Source: Aselliscus stoliczkanus
Lineage: Eukaryota > Chordata > Mammalia > Chiroptera > Hipposideridae
Length of the DNA stretch: 64,000 nt
Direction of reading: 5' to 3'
NCBI GenBank assembly: GCA_033961575.1
Contig: CM066735.1
Coordinates: 33,251,501 to 33,315,500, forward strand
Shown: in pieces, positions 28,830 to 40,559 of the stretch
How the letters are laid out: the number at the start of each line of letters is the position of its first letter
How positions within the stretch are numbered: the stretch's first letter is position 1
Notes under the pieces: model-generated
What the model was told of the DNA's origin: nothing
The model's database searches: none
The model's input: the letters and a program-made list of their open reading frames with translations, nothing else
Program-made: the position numbers and the translations under genes

Positions 28830-29302
28830 ACTGTGACTCTGCTTCATTTTCCTTCTGTAATTTAGGGACAGTGGGTAGAATTTTGTGCAACTATCAGTGA
28901 ATGGAGCACCAATATTTTTTAAATGCTTATTTGACTTACCATACATGAAGGAAGTTTTTGTTTTCTATTTTTTAGAAATTGTGTCAATAGCAATAGAGAT
29001 GGTGTAGGAACACATGGAGAAGTGGAGAATAACTGTAAAGTGTTTCTGGAATTCTAGGATTAGAGTGTATATATAGTAATTTCACAGCTCCAGTAAATTT
29101 TGTGTACATTTCAGGATGTGAACTTCCTATACATAAGTGCCTTATATATTCCTGGTGGGAGAGAAGACAGCTGTGGGTAGACAGTTTTCAGTGGGTTTCT
29201 CTTATTCCTGTGTGTGTTGGAAGTAAGGCACTGATTGCTTCATACTCTATTTTCAAGGATATTTTTAGGGGGAACAGCTTTGGAAGATAGAGATGGTGTC
29301 TT
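28830..29302 (+). other. TRIM75 3' UTR region
   Basis: Sequence after the TRIM75 stop. It is partly alignable with the sequence after the pseudogene stop ('gaactgtgactctgcttcat' here). No polyadenylation signal is certain. Confidence 0.45.
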
Positions 29303-29770
29303 TATGAGACTTTTAGAACACACCCTTTTCTCCACACCTGGGAAAGCTGGTGAGAAAGCCCAGGTGTTCCACCTTTTGGTACAGGTGGGAAGTTCAAATG
29401 AAGCAAGCTCCTAGTAGAGCCAGAACCTCCTACCCACACCATCCAGTAACCAGATAAACACCCCCAAGCTAGTTTCCTGTCTCTGTACCCTCAGTCCCTC
29501 AAGTCATTTTGTACCTAATTGGGTAACCACCCTGTTCTCCATCATTAACCTCATTGCATGAGTATTAAACCTTTTCATATCCTGGTGTGTGTGGCATCAT
29601 CAATCCTGACAATGAACCAAATTTTGGGGTGGGGAATGACCCTGTCTTTACAACCTGGTCTTAACGTTTGGCATTCTGAGCAGGCTTATGGAGATGTTGA
29701 CTACCATCTTCAGGGGATTTCTCCTCTTTCTTTAGCTCTGCTGTCAGAAGTGAGTGTGCACTTAGAGCAT
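29303..29770 (+). mobile_element. LTR-like element 3' of TRIM75
   Basis: Paralogous to 20,847-21,490. It contains 'gagtattaaaccttttcat' followed by 'ctggtgtgtgtggcatcat', as near the end of many LTRs. It lies at the equivalent position, about 0.5 kb past the TRIM75 stop, so it was probably duplicated together with the gene. Confidence 0.5.
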
Positions 29771-30296
29771 TTATGGTTTTTTTGTTTTTAAGACTTTATT
29801 GGGGAGCTGGGGGAGGGGAACAGTGTTAGGGAATTGGGGGAGGGGACCAGCCAACATGTTGTTCTTCAATCTTCATTGTGGAGGGTGCCACAATGAAGTC
29901 GCCATCTGGCTTCCCGTTGGCAGCTCGTGGCCTCTAAGCTCAAGGTGCTGTGTTCAATCTTAGTTGCGTGTGGGCGTAGCCACCATCCCATGTGGGAATC
30001 AAACCAGCAGCTTTGTTGTTAAGAGTGCACGCTCTATCCACTGAGCCACCCGGGCGGTAGCTCAGCTCAAGGTGCAAGTTCAGTCTTAGTTGCAGGTTGG
30101 CATAGCCCACCATTGAACAGACAATCTTGATGTTACACCAGCTGAGCCATCCTGCCACCTGTTGGCAGCTCAGCAACAGCTAAGCTTGGGCGGAGTGTCA
30201 CTGGCCCGTGTGGGAATAGAACCGGCAGCCCCTGTTGCTCAGAACTCACACTCTTAACCAACTGAGACACTTGGCCAGCCTGAGCATTTATGTTTA
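29771..30296 (-). mobile_element. Class-D SINE with target-site duplication
   Basis: Antisense copy with three tRNA-like units. 'gagcatttatg' on both sides. Confidence 0.9.
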
Positions 30297-30732
30297 TTCA
30301 CAAATCAACCCATATTTAATGCAGTCCTCTCCAGGAAAAAGCTAGAATCTATGTTACCAGGATCAGTGGGTAGAATACATCAGTTTTCTGTCTATCCCTA
30401 CCAAAAGATCTTACTATTAAGCACAGAGGGAAGCCTGGATTTACTCCAATCTCCCTGCTGCTGCAGTGAATATCAACGCAGTGTGATGGCGGGTGTAACT
30501 GTCCAGTAGACCCCGTTCTTCCTTAGAATGAAGAACAAAAGATGTCAAATGAGAAGAGAGCTAGGAATCAAGGGGGTGGGGAGTGGGGTGGGGAGTAACC
30601 TGTTAAACAGACTAAGAAGTTGCAGTCTGGGACCAAAGTGCAGGATACAAGATCAACACTCAAAAATCAGTTATATTTCTATACATTAGTAATGAACAAT
30701 CTTAAAAAGAAATTATAAGAAAATAATTCCAG
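30297..30732. mobile_element. L1 ORF2 fragment at the right, unassigned at the left
   Basis: 30,640-30,732 ('caacactcaaaaatcagtta', 'atttctatacattagtaatg') is L1 ORF2. The left part may be an old repeat. Confidence 0.5.
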
Positions 30733-31178
30733 GGCCGGCCAAGTGGCGCATTGGTTAAGCGCTGGTTTTGGGATGCCAGCGGCCCCGGTTTGGATCCCAC
30801 ATGAGGGCCAGTGACACTGCCCTCTACAGCTAACAACAGCTCCACCTGGAGCTGGGCTGTGTGAGCCCCGGTGATGGTGTGGGCTGCAGCCCCTGCTGCG
30901 GTGGGCTGCCATAGGCTACAGTGAGTGGCCCGCAGCCAACGTGAGCGGCTGGCAGCCAAGCGTGAGCTGCCAATAGCCGCGGTGAGCGACATCCAGAGGC
31001 CAGCGACCGATCTGCCTCATCCGGGAAGAGCGCAATGACGATACCAACAGTGAAGCAACATCCTCCGCAACTAAACTGAAGAACAAAAAGACAGCAACTT
31101 GTCTGTTCCCCTTCCCCGATTCCCCAACGCTGTTCCCCTCCGCCAATTCCCCAATAAAATCTTTAAAAAAAAAAAAAA
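30733..31178 (+). mobile_element. Young class-A SINE
   Basis: Full-length, close to consensus, with AATAAAATCTTT and an A tail. Confidence 0.93.
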
Positions 31179-31284
31179 AGAATGCGAGCTGAGCTCTGAG
31201 CAACAGCAGTTCGATGCCCAGCCCGAGCTGAGCTGCCCCTAATCTGCCAACAGGTGGCAGGATGGCTCAGCTTTTAAAAAAAAC
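31179..31284 (+). mobile_element. Truncated class-C SINE
   Basis: Lacks the head. Starts at 'gcgagctgagctctgagcaa' and ends 'ggcaggatggctcagc' plus an A tail. Confidence 0.85.
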
Positions 31285-32250
31285 TGTTCAATTTGACTAA
31301 GCTATACTGCTACAGCAAGTAAACCTTGACATCTCAATGGCTTAGAACCATAAAATTTGTTTTGTTCTTTTAATGTGCAATACTGGAGCTGTGGCTCCCT
31401 TGAGTCTGAGATCCATATTTTCTGACCTTGTGACACCACAGTCACAGAGTTGTAGCAGAAGTCAAGAGATCACCATGACTTGTTTCCAACGAGTACAGTA
31501 ACTTTTTCGCAAGATTACAGTATGGATAAGTAGGGGAGGGAGGGCAGGAAATATAAATATGCTTGGAGAAGCTTGCAAATACTATCTTAGTCAGGTGATC
31601 AAGTTTAGTAACCTGCGCAGGGTTAGACTGATTCTCCATGATGGAGCCTGGAATGTCACACTTGCAGAGTCTCACTCTGCTCTTTCCTCAGTCTTTGTTT
31701 GGTGACACGGGAGGTGTGAAATAAGACTGGAGACTGTAGGGGACCGCTGGGTAGGGACAGGGACCACTGTGGTGGTAGAATGAGACTTAGAGGTGGGGAC
31801 TAGAATCTGTGCTAGGTTGGAAGGTGGCAGACAGTGCAGCAGCCCCACTGGAGTGGGGATGGGTGGCAGAAAACAACCAAACTAACCACCCTGGATTCCT
31901 TGAGAATGCAAAGACTTCTGGCCCACAGGTCTCTGCGCCTCAGGCCAGGCCTAACTCCTATGGCCCGAGGTGCTGCGGCTCTTGCGCTAGGCGGAGTCGA
32001 GTGGAAATCGGGACTGGGGCAGACGGAACTGTGATTGGCCCGTGGAGCATGGGGTGGGCCTTCTAGGCCTTGGTTTCCCGGTGAGACAGATGGTGACTGG
32101 GGAGCCTACCCGCAATGCGAAGAACCAGGAACACAAACAGGTACACCGTGTGGACAGAAGAGCTGTTCTCTTTACACTTGACAGCGCTCCCTGGAGAACT
32201 GGCCGGGCAGTCAGCTGGGCCAGCACTGTGTTCGCAGCTCAGGACATTGC
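31285..32250. other. Upstream region of the TRIM pseudogene
   Basis: A locally G/C-rich, CpG-bearing part at 31,915-32,060 holds a reverse CCAAT ('gattggcccg' near 32,033). It may be the decayed promoter of the pseudogene. No intact gene. Confidence 0.35.
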
Positions 32251-32599
32251 ATGGGTCGCCCTGACAGACTTATGCAGTGGCACCGCAACCCCGACTGTGC
32301 CTGTTTCTTAAAGACCCAGTGACCTTACGAACACAAGTGCCGTCCCTCTTGTAATCACCTGTCCTGGGAGAAGCTAAACACTTTTTCTCCCTGCCTTGTC
32401 TGCTGCTCACTCTGCCCAGAGAGGAGTTTTAGTAGCAATACCCGGATAGATCATTGAAACTGTCAAGCAACTCAAGTAAGTAGTAGCAGGAGAAAAGGGC
32501 AGTAAGGGAAATATATGATGTTCACCTTTTTCAGAAGGACCTAGAGGGTTTTTGTCTGCAATACCGAGTCTTCCATTGGGCTCACCTTTTGTTGGATTG

Positions 32600-32754
32600 A
32601 GAAAGCTGCCTTAAGGGCCGGCCGAGTGGCACGGTGGTTAAGCGCTGGCCTGGGAAGCCAGCGGCCCCAGTTCAGGTCCCATATATGAGGGCCAGTGACA
32701 ATGCTCTCAAAAAAAAAAAAACACAAAAAAAAACCCTCAAAGAAAGCTGCCTTA
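32600..32754 (+). mobile_element. Class-B SINE inside the TRIM pseudogene
   Basis: 'gaaagctgccttaa' is duplicated on both sides. It cuts the region just after B-box 2. Confidence 0.93.
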
Positions 32755-33112
32755 AGTGAAAACCATGCGAGGAGTAACACATTAAAGGTAAGAATATTAG
32801 AGGGAGAGATTAAACTCTGGTTTTTGAGCCAATTGATGTTCTTATTGGAAAATGAATAGGCTGTGGTCTTGAAAGCCTTAAAGTATAAAGAATAGGATAT
32901 TACACAAATTAAATGAAAAAATAATTCACATCATGTTTTCATACTCAAAGCTGTGAGAGCAGAGAAAATGTGTCAGATTGACAATTACTAAGTGATATTA
33001 AAAGTATCCACAACAGGTATTAAATGATAAAAACTCCAGGGCATTTTCATTTTAACTAAAGAATGACTGCAAGCTTTTGTCACAACATTATGGCCTACAA
33101 AAACATCAAATC

Positions 33113-33230
33113 AGGGCCGGCCGAGTGATACGGTGGTTAAGCGCTGGCTTGGGAAGCAGCGGCCCTGGTTTGAGTCCCAGGTATGAGGGCCAGTGACACT
33201 GCCCTCAAAAACAAAACAAAACAAAAAAAG
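33113..33230 (+). mobile_element. Class-B SINE inside the TRIM pseudogene
   Basis: Head 'gggccggccgagtgatacgg' with a (AAAAC)n tail, inserted just before the PRY segment. Confidence 0.9.
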
Positions 33231-33698
33231 CCTATCAATCCAAGTTAAATCTGATTGTGGATCCTGAAACAGCTCATCCTAATCTTACGATCTCTAAAGA
33301 GAGGAAAGACCACAAAACTACAGTCAAAAGAATTTCTGTCAGGCTGGCATTACTAGGAGCAAAAGATGGAGAACAAAATCAAAAGGGAATGGGACATGAG
33401 TTTGCCCAGGAAAAGGAGGAAGACACTACATAATAGGATTCATGCTGTAGAATTCAGCTACAGAACTGTGATAGCCTTCCTGCAGTAGTGGCAGGGCAAT
33501 CTTTTCTGCTATAAATAAAACCCAGGAGGACTGGCATTTTTCTGGACTAAAATTGGTAAGGTTTAATTTTATAATTTGAGAGCCAGATTTTATATCTATT
33601 CAATATTTTTATCAAAATATTTAGAGCTAATTTAATACTGGATGTGATTCATAACCTCTTACAATCTGTACAACAGATTATGCGTGATGAACTATTTA

Positions 33699-34121
33699 AA
33701 AACTCTTGTGCAGGGCCGGCCCAGTGTCACATTGGTTAAGAGTTGGCTTGGGATGCCAGCTCTGAGCAGGGCCCAGGTTTGGTTCCCACATGAGGGCCAG
33801 TGATGCTGCACCGTTAAGATGGTGAACAACAGCTCCACTTGGAGCTGGGCTGCCTTGAGTCACCAACGATGGTGTAGGCTGCAGTGGGGCTGGCCAGCAG
33901 CTGGAGTGTGCTTTCGTGAGCTGCCATGAGCCACCTGGAGTAGCCATCCAATCCCAGCAAGTGACTGCCTCACCTGGGAAGAGTGCAATGATCACAATAC
34001 CAATATGTGTCAGTGAAACGTCCTCCACAACTAGACTGAAGAACAAAAGGACAGCAACTTGTCTGTTCCCCTCCCCCAATAAAATCTTTTAAAAATAAGA
34101 AATAAAAACTATTGTGCATTC
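33699..34121 (+). mobile_element. Class-A SINE just 3' of the TRIM pseudogene
   Basis: 'aaaaactcttgtgca' and 'aaaaactattgtgca' flank a diverged class-A copy. Confidence 0.92.
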
Positions 34122-34239
34122 TACTTTATTTTCTTACTTTTATTTAGGAGAGAAGCTATGTACTGAATAACTCAGCCAGTGAATAGTCTTTAAATTCTGA
34201 ATTCTGTCATCACCACTTATAAGTGGGAAAAAATTGTTT

Positions 34240-34382
34240 TTTATTTTTAGCTGAGCCATCCTGCTACCTGTTGGCAGTTTAGCGGCAGCTCAGTTCAAGC
34301 TGGGCATCGAACTGCTATTGCTCAGAGCTCAGCTCGCACTCTTGAGCAAGCTCTTAACCAACTGAGCCACTTGGTTGGCTTG
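34240..34382 (-). mobile_element. Class-C SINE
   Basis: Antisense, 'ttagctgagccatcctgcta' to 'gccacttggttggct'. Confidence 0.9.
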
Positions 34383-34500
34383 TTTTTTATTTTTATTTTT
34401 TTTTGAAGGCAGCATCACTGGCCCTCATGTGGGACCCAAACTGGGCCGCTGGCGTCCCAAGCCAGCTCTTAACCACCGTGCCACTCGGCCAGCCCATGTT
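34383..34500 (-). mobile_element. Class-B SINE
   Basis: Antisense head-only copy abutting the class-C element. Confidence 0.9.
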
Positions 34501-34589
34501 TTTGATTTTTTTAAAAGTGAAATATTTGTTGAAAGAAAAAAGACTTGACAACTATAACCAATGAAAATAATTCTCAAAAGTGAAGGAGG

Positions 34590-35010
34590 AGGCCGGCCGA
34601 GTGGCATGTTGGTTAAGAGCTGGCATCTGAGCAGCATGGCCTTGGTTCAGATCCAACACATGAGGGCCAGTGACACTGCCCTCTACAGCTAATATGGTGA
34701 ACAACAGCTCCTCCTGGAGCTGGGCTGCACGAGTCTCGGGGACAGGGTAGACTGCAGCCCCTTCTTCCATGGGCTGCCATAAGCTACAGTGAGCAGCCGG
34801 CAGCGAGTGAGCTGCCAATAGCCACCATGAGCGGCCATCCAGAGACCAGCGACCAATTCTCCTCACCCAGTAAGAGCACAATGACGATACCCACATGGGC
34901 CAGTGAAGCAACATCCTCCACAAGTAGACTGAAGAACAAAAGGACAGCAACCTGTCTTTTCCCCCTCCTCAATAAAAATCTTTAAAAAACAAAACAAACA
35001 AACAAAAAAC
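34590..35010 (+). mobile_element. Class-A SINE
   Basis: Diverged full-length copy with an A-rich tail 'aaaaaacaaaacaaacaaac'. Confidence 0.9.
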
Positions 35011-35815
35011 ATGGAAAACAAAGCAAATGAGAAATATAAGACAACTATGAACTACAGGAAAACAAAGTGGAAAAACAAAATGCAATTACTGTGTATTACA
35101 AGTAAATGGCATTGACATAGACAAAATGATGTATAGAAAATATTCTAAAGAAAAATGAAGGAATGTATTAGGACCAGAGTGAAAACTGCTCTAAATTCTC
35201 ATCTTCCAAAGTAGTACATCAAATGATAATACCTCCAGCTAAAAAATTCAGAAGCTTTACTATTAGCTTGTTAGTGACTACATGTATAAAAATAAATACC
35301 CAAAGAACAAGACTTGAAAGTGATTGCTTCTTAATTAGCTGGCAATAGTGGTTATAAAGCAGTGGTTGGTAATTCTAATAAATCTTGTAAATGAACATGA
35401 GTAATTGAAATGTTAAAACTAGATTTTAAAAATTCAATTGAAATCAAATGTGCTCCCTCCAGAGACCACTTATTAACTCTTCAGTGTAATTTCAGGAGGT
35501 TCCTTTCAGTTTATAGAGCCCACTCAGTTGTCAGTGAAGTTACATGATTTAGTAGCTGGAATATGAAGCTTTTTTTTTTTTTTACCTTGCTGCCTCAATG
35601 TCTCATTTTCTCCTACCTGAAATACTCCTGGATTTCTAAGCTATGTGGACTACAGTAAGGATTTCCATGGGAACTTGAGAAGCTACCTCCTGGCAAGCTG
35701 CTTACTGTTCCATGTCCTCCTGAGTAATCCTGGTGTCAATTGTGCCCTACAGAAGTCATGTTGAGTTAGAAAGTTTAGTTGTACCTAAGGCAGGCAACTG
35801 GTTGATGCTGTATAA
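35011..35815. other. Unassigned non-coding stretch
   Basis: A/T-rich, partly L1-like. No gene is seen. Confidence 0.3.
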
Positions 35816-36240
35816 GTTATTAAAAGAGACTTAAATAGATGTAAAGGCATATTATGTTCATGGATTGGGAAACTCAATAAAGGTGTCAATTTTCTCCGAT
35901 TTGATGTATAGCTTCAATGCAATTTCAAACAAAATCTCCATGGTTATGTTTAATTTGGAAAGCTGATTCTAAAATTTACATGGAAAAGGCCAAGAGTTGC
36001 CAAGCTAACACTGAAAAGATGATGAAAACTATCCCCAGATATCAAGAATGAGAGAGCTATACACTTTGTGAGGGGTGTAAATGTCTATTACATTGTTTTG
36101 TACACCTGAAATAAAAATGAAAAAAAAAAAAAAAAACACGAGAGAGCTATATATAATATTTGAGTATGGTATTGGCCCAAGAATAGACCAATGGACCAGT
36201 AGAACAGATTAAGTATCAAATACAGGTGGCATTGCAAATC
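35816..36240 (+). mobile_element. Old L1 ORF2 fragment with a tiny young L1 3' end inside
   Basis: L1 wording ('ttcatggattgggaaactca', 'aagaatagaccaatggacca'). It is interrupted at about 36,060-36,145 by an L1 3' end plus A tail, flanked by 'gagagagctata' on both sides. Confidence 0.7.
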
Positions 36241-36316
36241 AGTGGAGGAAATGGCCACTCAATAACTGGTGTGACCACTGGTTGTTTATAACATTATATA
36301 TCATTAAATACATAGT

Positions 36317-36432
36317 CAGGGCCGGCCAAGTGGCGCAGTGGTTAAGAGCTGGCTTGGGATGCCAGCAGCCCTGGTTCGGATCCCACATATGAGGGTCAGT
36401 GACACTGCCCTCTAAAAAAAATAAATAAATAA
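36317..36432 (+). mobile_element. Class-B SINE
   Basis: Head 'gggccggccaagtggcgcag' and an A-rich tail with taaa repeats. Confidence 0.92.
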
Positions 36433-36479
36433 AATAAAATAATAAATAAAATAAAATGACACCTGGGTTTAAAAAAAAA

Positions 36480-37690
36480 AAAAAAAAAACCACAGTCAAG
36501 CCCCATCCTATTCCCAGACACAGAATCATTCCAAGGAGATGTTTAAAATGTTTAGAAGCACCGAGTATTTTAATGGCCTTGATGTAGAGGATTTCTTAAA
36601 CAAGAATCCACATCTCAAGACTGATAAAATCAACTACATCAAACTTAAGAACTTCTGTAGAAGACACCATATGAGTGAAATAAACTTGGAGATTCCTGCA
36701 GTGACTATAACTTCTACAGTACTAGAATCCAGAAAAGAGCCCTGAAACAAATGATTGTCAAATTTACAAAAATATGCTCTATTAGAAATCATGGAAATAA
36801 TTAAAACATTTAACATCTTGCAAATTAGTAATGAATTTTTTAAAAAATAATACTGTTAGTGCAAAGCAATGAGAACATTTAAACACTAGGTAGGAGTATA
36901 AATTGGCACAATGCTTTGGAAAAAAAATTTCATTATTAAAAAAGATGAAGGTCCAACAATTCACTCTGCAAAGAAACCAGATGTATAATTTTCATAGCAG
37001 CTGTTTGTGTAAGTTTCACAAACCAAGTATCCATTAGTATGAAAACAAAGTTAAAACCTTAAGCCAAAGCATGACAAATCTCGTGAAGATAATGCTGAAT
37101 GAAAAAAATACAAGACAGAATCATTCAGAATTAGTTTTATGTGAAATTTAAAAACACAGGGAACTAAACATATTATTTAGGGATACAAACATACATGGCA
37201 CAAAGTTAGGAAACCAATGGAATATCAAATTAAGAATAGTGGAGGGAACTTAGGACCAGGAAGGGAAGAGGCTGGGGTTGAGAAGGGGCAAAAAGGAAGG
37301 TCAAAGGTGATGTTAATGTTGTTAAATTTGGTCATGAATACATGGCTGTTTTCGTTTTCATCATGCTATACACTTTTTCTAAATGTTTTGTTAAAAAGTA
37401 CAAATATTTATCATACATTATTTGCAAGTTAGATGTGACCTAGATAAATATCCATCAGTAGGGAAATGGTTAGGTAATATTGAATTGACAATATTAAATA
37501 TGTGAAGACTGGGAGCTATCAAAGTTAGGTAATAAAAGTAACAAAAGGAAAAATAGGATAAAAATTGAATAAATTTGAGCAGTAAAATGAGAGGTAAAGC
37601 ACATCATAAAATAAGAATCAACATTGCACTGGAGGTCTTAGTCAGTGTAAACAGTCTAGAAAATAGGCCTAGACTGTAAAGGAAAAAAGT
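36480..37690 (+). mobile_element. Old L1 3' region
   Basis: Degraded L1 3' sequence ('cacagaatcattccaaggag', 'caagtatccattagtatgaa', 'atatccatcagtagggaaat'). No intact frame. Confidence 0.5.
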
Positions 37691-38160
37691 AAAAATGACT
37701 ATTTACAAATGGCATGAGCATCTCTACAGAAAATCCAATGGACTCTACTTAGGGATAAATCTGACAAAAGATATTAATGTCATGTACACCAAAAACTACA
37801 AAATATTGCAGAGAAGTTAAAGACCCAAATAAATAAGTTCATGGATTGGCAGCCTCAATATTGTTAAAGGGCCTGCTGTGTGGCATGGTGGTTAAGCGCT
37901 GGCTTGGGAAGCCAGCGGCCCCAGGGTTCGGTCCCACATATGAGGGCCAGTGACACTGCCCTCAAAAAAAAAAAAAGAAAATATTGTTAAGATGTCAGCT
38001 CTTCCCAAGTTGATCTAAAGATTCAACAGAGTCCCAAACAAAAGCTCAGCAGTCTATTTTGATTTAAGTTCTTCTAAATTTTATATTATCTATGATCTAC
38101 TGAAAGATGCGACTCCCTGAATAGAGTAAGCCAAAGGAGGAAAACAGAACTAAATCAGCA
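37691..38160 (+). mobile_element. L1 ORF2 fragment with a class-B SINE (37,868-37,976)
   Basis: L1 ORF2 text ('gacccaaataaataagttca') is split by a class-B SINE flanked by 'aatattgttaa' on both sides. Confidence 0.8.
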
Positions 38161-38779
38161 GGGATTCTGAGAAAAGGTCAGTTACCAAAAGAGGTGAGGG
38201 ATGGCAGCTGACCAGAGTTAGAAGTTACATTGTCAAAACAGGAACAGGACGATTTTCTATTCATTGTGTGTGCACACATAAGTCTATCACGTATGTATAT
38301 AGCAGGGGTACTAAATTTTCCATTGTACTAAGTCAAGACTGACAGAGACACAATAAAAAGAACAAATGCATTACAGGAAATTGAGATAAACAGATGAAAG
38401 TTGAAAGTGGCTACCTTCATAGAGCAGGCCAGGTGGTCCTGCATGCCTTTAATAAAGGCTTATTTTTGTTTTTAAGGGAAAATATGTAGGCAATTAATAC
38501 AGAAAAAAGTTATTGAACTTTAGTTGATAATTATTGGACTGCTAAAGTAATATATTTTATAAATATTTTATCTTAGAATTTCTAAACCACTTTCCAATTG
38601 GATCCCATAATGTATCTGTAAAGTAGATTGTAACATTTTTAAGAAGTTGTGAAACTGAGATAAAAACCATTCTGATAGCCTAAAGGGGAAAAAAAAATAC
38701 AGAATTGTTGAGACTTAGATTCACTATCTTAGTTTTGTCCAGGAATTGAAAAAAGAAACAAGAATCTTACAATAGTTCA
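38161..38779 (-). other. Region 3' of TRIM60
   Basis: Probably holds the TRIM60 3' UTR on the minus strand. No certain polyadenylation signal and no other element. Confidence 0.35.
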
Positions 38780-40201
38780 TCATTCAGAATCTGTTACTGT
38801 ACAGATTTTAAGAGGTTTTGAATCAGCTCCAGTATCAAAATAAGGCCAAAGTGCTCCTGTAAAATAATCATTAAAAATATAGAGAAGAGATCTATCACTC
38901 ACATTGTAAAAGGAAACCTCACCCAATTCATAGTCTAAAAAAATGCCAATCTTACTAGGTATTACTTTTGGCAGAAGATTAATTTTTTTAGGACCAAATG
39001 CAATATAATTGCTCTGATTATCTCGCCTGATACACCATAATCCATCCTGTAATAAAACTGATGGATTCTGACTCCGTCTTCTCCTGGGAATAGAGTCTTT
39101 ACAGACACCCACAACCCATTCGGGCTTGTCTTTCACTTCTACCTCCCAATACTGCCTGCCAGAATTATATCCCTCAGAACCCAAAACAGCTGGACAAAGA
39201 TAAAATCTCCTTGGGTTATGAGGTAAGTTTTGCATTCTATTTCCACACTGCACAGTTTTTCTATCATGGGAAACAATAAGTTTACGATGTGCTGTTTCAG
39301 GATCTAGAATCACATCAACTTGAAATCGCTTGATAATTTTGTTTAGGCCAGAATATTGTGGAGGAAGATGGTATCCATATTCCTTTAATTGGAATGAAAA
39401 AGGCTCAGGAGCCTTTAAAGTTTTATATCTATGGTGGATACTTTTAACATCTGTCAGGAATTCCAGTTCCGACTTCACAGATTTGCTCTCTATCTCCTTT
39501 AACAGACATTTTAATGTGGAAACATGATCTGAACATTTTGTTAGGTTTTCATGTAGTTTTGTTAAAATATCCATTTTTTCATCTTGTAATTCCCGAAGAA
39601 CAGCCTCTCGCTCATTTTGGAGAAACAACATAAGTTGCTCAAATTCAGACCTTATTTCTTCTCTCCTATATTCTACCTTCTTCTTCAGTTCCATTGACTT
39701 TCTGGTTTGCATAATTATCACTTTTTCAACTTGTTCCACTCTCTCCTTCCATGGCTCAATGCAATACTCAAGTCTTTCCCTATGATAGGGGGCGGCCTTC
39801 TCTATGGGCCAAATATAATGATTCCGGTGATCAGCGGAGAAACTGCACTGTGGACATAAAACCTCTAAGTCCTTCTGACAGAAAAAAGTCAACACCTGAT
39901 TGTGCTTTTCACACACAAGTTTTTCTTCTTGTCTCTTCCTCTTGCTTCTTCTTATCTGGAGTAGTTTAGCAATTTCAGTCAAATTGCCCAGCTGGGGATT
40001 GCTTGCAAATTTCCTTTCTAGACAGCAAAATCGGCAAAAAGGGCAAGGGAAAGTATCAGTTAGATCCTTCCAGGACATAGTAATGCAGGAGAGACAGAAG
40101 TTATGCCCACAGTTAATGGTCACTGGGTCTTTCAAGAAGTCCAAACAGATGGGACAGCTAGCCTCTGCTTGAAAGTCGGCCAGGGCTGACACAAACTCCA
40201 T
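38780..40201 (-). CDS. TRIM60: TRIM60 (TRIM60/TRIM61 type), tripartite motif protein, 473 aa
   Basis: Probable RING E3 ligase in one uninterrupted coding exon of 473 residues. RING ligands lie at 16-56 (CPICLDFLKDPVTINCGHNF...), B-box 2 starts at Cys97, a long coiled coil follows, and PRY-SPRY starts near 293 (LDPETAH at 299, 'GRQYWEVEV', 'IFLDYELGEVSFYN'). The C-terminal half matches human TRIM60 as I remember it. The first 60 residues ('SALADFQAEASCPICLDFL', 'SCITMSWKDL') look closer to TRIM61, whose human form is C-terminally truncated. The gene may be TRIM60, an untruncated TRIM61, or a product of gene conversion. It is transcribed toward the other TRIM genes and in the same direction as APELA. 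A minus-strand acceptor (AG at 40,543-40,542) and a donor (43,862|43,861) suggest a non-coding first exon with a promoter near 44.0 kb. The start context is modest (T at -3, G at +4). Confidence 0.88.
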   Translation of the reverse strand: MEFVSALADFQAEASCPICLDFLKDPVTINCGHNFCLSCITMSWKDLTDTFPCPFCRFCCLERKFASNPQLGNLTEIAKLLQIRRSKRKRQEEKLVCEKHNQVLTFFCQKDLEVLCPQCSFSADHRNHYIWPIEKAAPYHRERLEYCIEPWKERVEQVEKVIIMQTRKSMELKKKVEYRREEIRSEFEQLMLFLQNEREAVLRELQDEKMDILTKLHENLTKCSDHVSTLKCLLKEIESKSVKSELEFLTDVKSIHHRYKTLKAPEPFSFQLKEYGYHLPPQYSGLNKIIKRFQVDVILDPETAHRKLIVSHDRKTVQCGNRMQNLPHNPRRFYLCPAVLGSEGYNSGRQYWEVEVKDKPEWVVGVCKDSIPRRRRSQNPSVLLQDGLWCIRRDNQSNYIAFGPKKINLLPKVIPSKIGIFLDYELGEVSFYNVSDRSLLYIFNDYFTGALWPYFDTGADSKPLKICTVTDSE

Positions 40202-40541
40202 TGAGCAAAAGTAGTGTGGGTAAGGTAACGCGTCCTTTAGTAAGGCCTAGCTCTCTAGCCTCAAGGCCCAGTAAGCAGTGGATATCCTTCCCCAGACCTC
40301 ACAAACTGACCAGCTTTCAGTGTCACTGGCTTGGCATATTGATGGCAACCTCTACAAACTTATTTATATCTCTGCCCCTTAGCTCCAGAGTCTGTTGCCA
40401 AGAATACACCACAGGCTGCCGTCTATTGTATATTCCAACATATTAGCTGGGCTGCTGCTTCTCTTCCCACTCAATGATGTGAGGTCAAGCTAAATGGCTC
40501 TCTTGTTTAAGAAAGTAGCCTTAGGTCCAAGAGAATCCTTC
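40202..40541 (-). other. Inferred 5' UTR part of the TRIM60 coding exon
   Basis: The minus strand reads 'gtcttctccccatag' ending at AG 40,543-40,542, a good splice acceptor. The exon would run from 40,541 into the TRIM60 coding region. No additional coding potential is seen. Confidence 0.4.
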
Positions 40542-40559
40542 CTATGGGGAGAAGACATT

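Larger units (their letters stand above)
32251..33689 (+). pseudogene. Decayed TRIM60/TRIM75-type gene copy
   Basis: A collinear but broken TRIM coding region. Readable pieces are 'LKDPVT' of the RING near 32,305; 'KDLEGFC' of B-box 2 near 32,540, followed by 'QYRVFH' with the zinc-ligand Cys changed to Tyr; 'IEKAAL' near 32,600; coiled-coil residues 'QLMFLLENE' near 32,830; 'DIKSIHNRY' near 33,000; 'DPETAHPNL' of PRY near 33,260; 'GIFLD' and 'FYNL' of SPRY near 33,530; and a terminal 'ICTTDY'. Many frameshifts and stops occur, the PRY is shortened, and two class-B SINEs interrupt it. The coiled coil resembles TRIM60, while the last codons and 3' UTR resemble TRIM75, so the parent is unclear. 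It retains the single-exon layout. It lies between TRIM75 and TRIM60, which favours a local duplicate. Confidence 0.88.
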
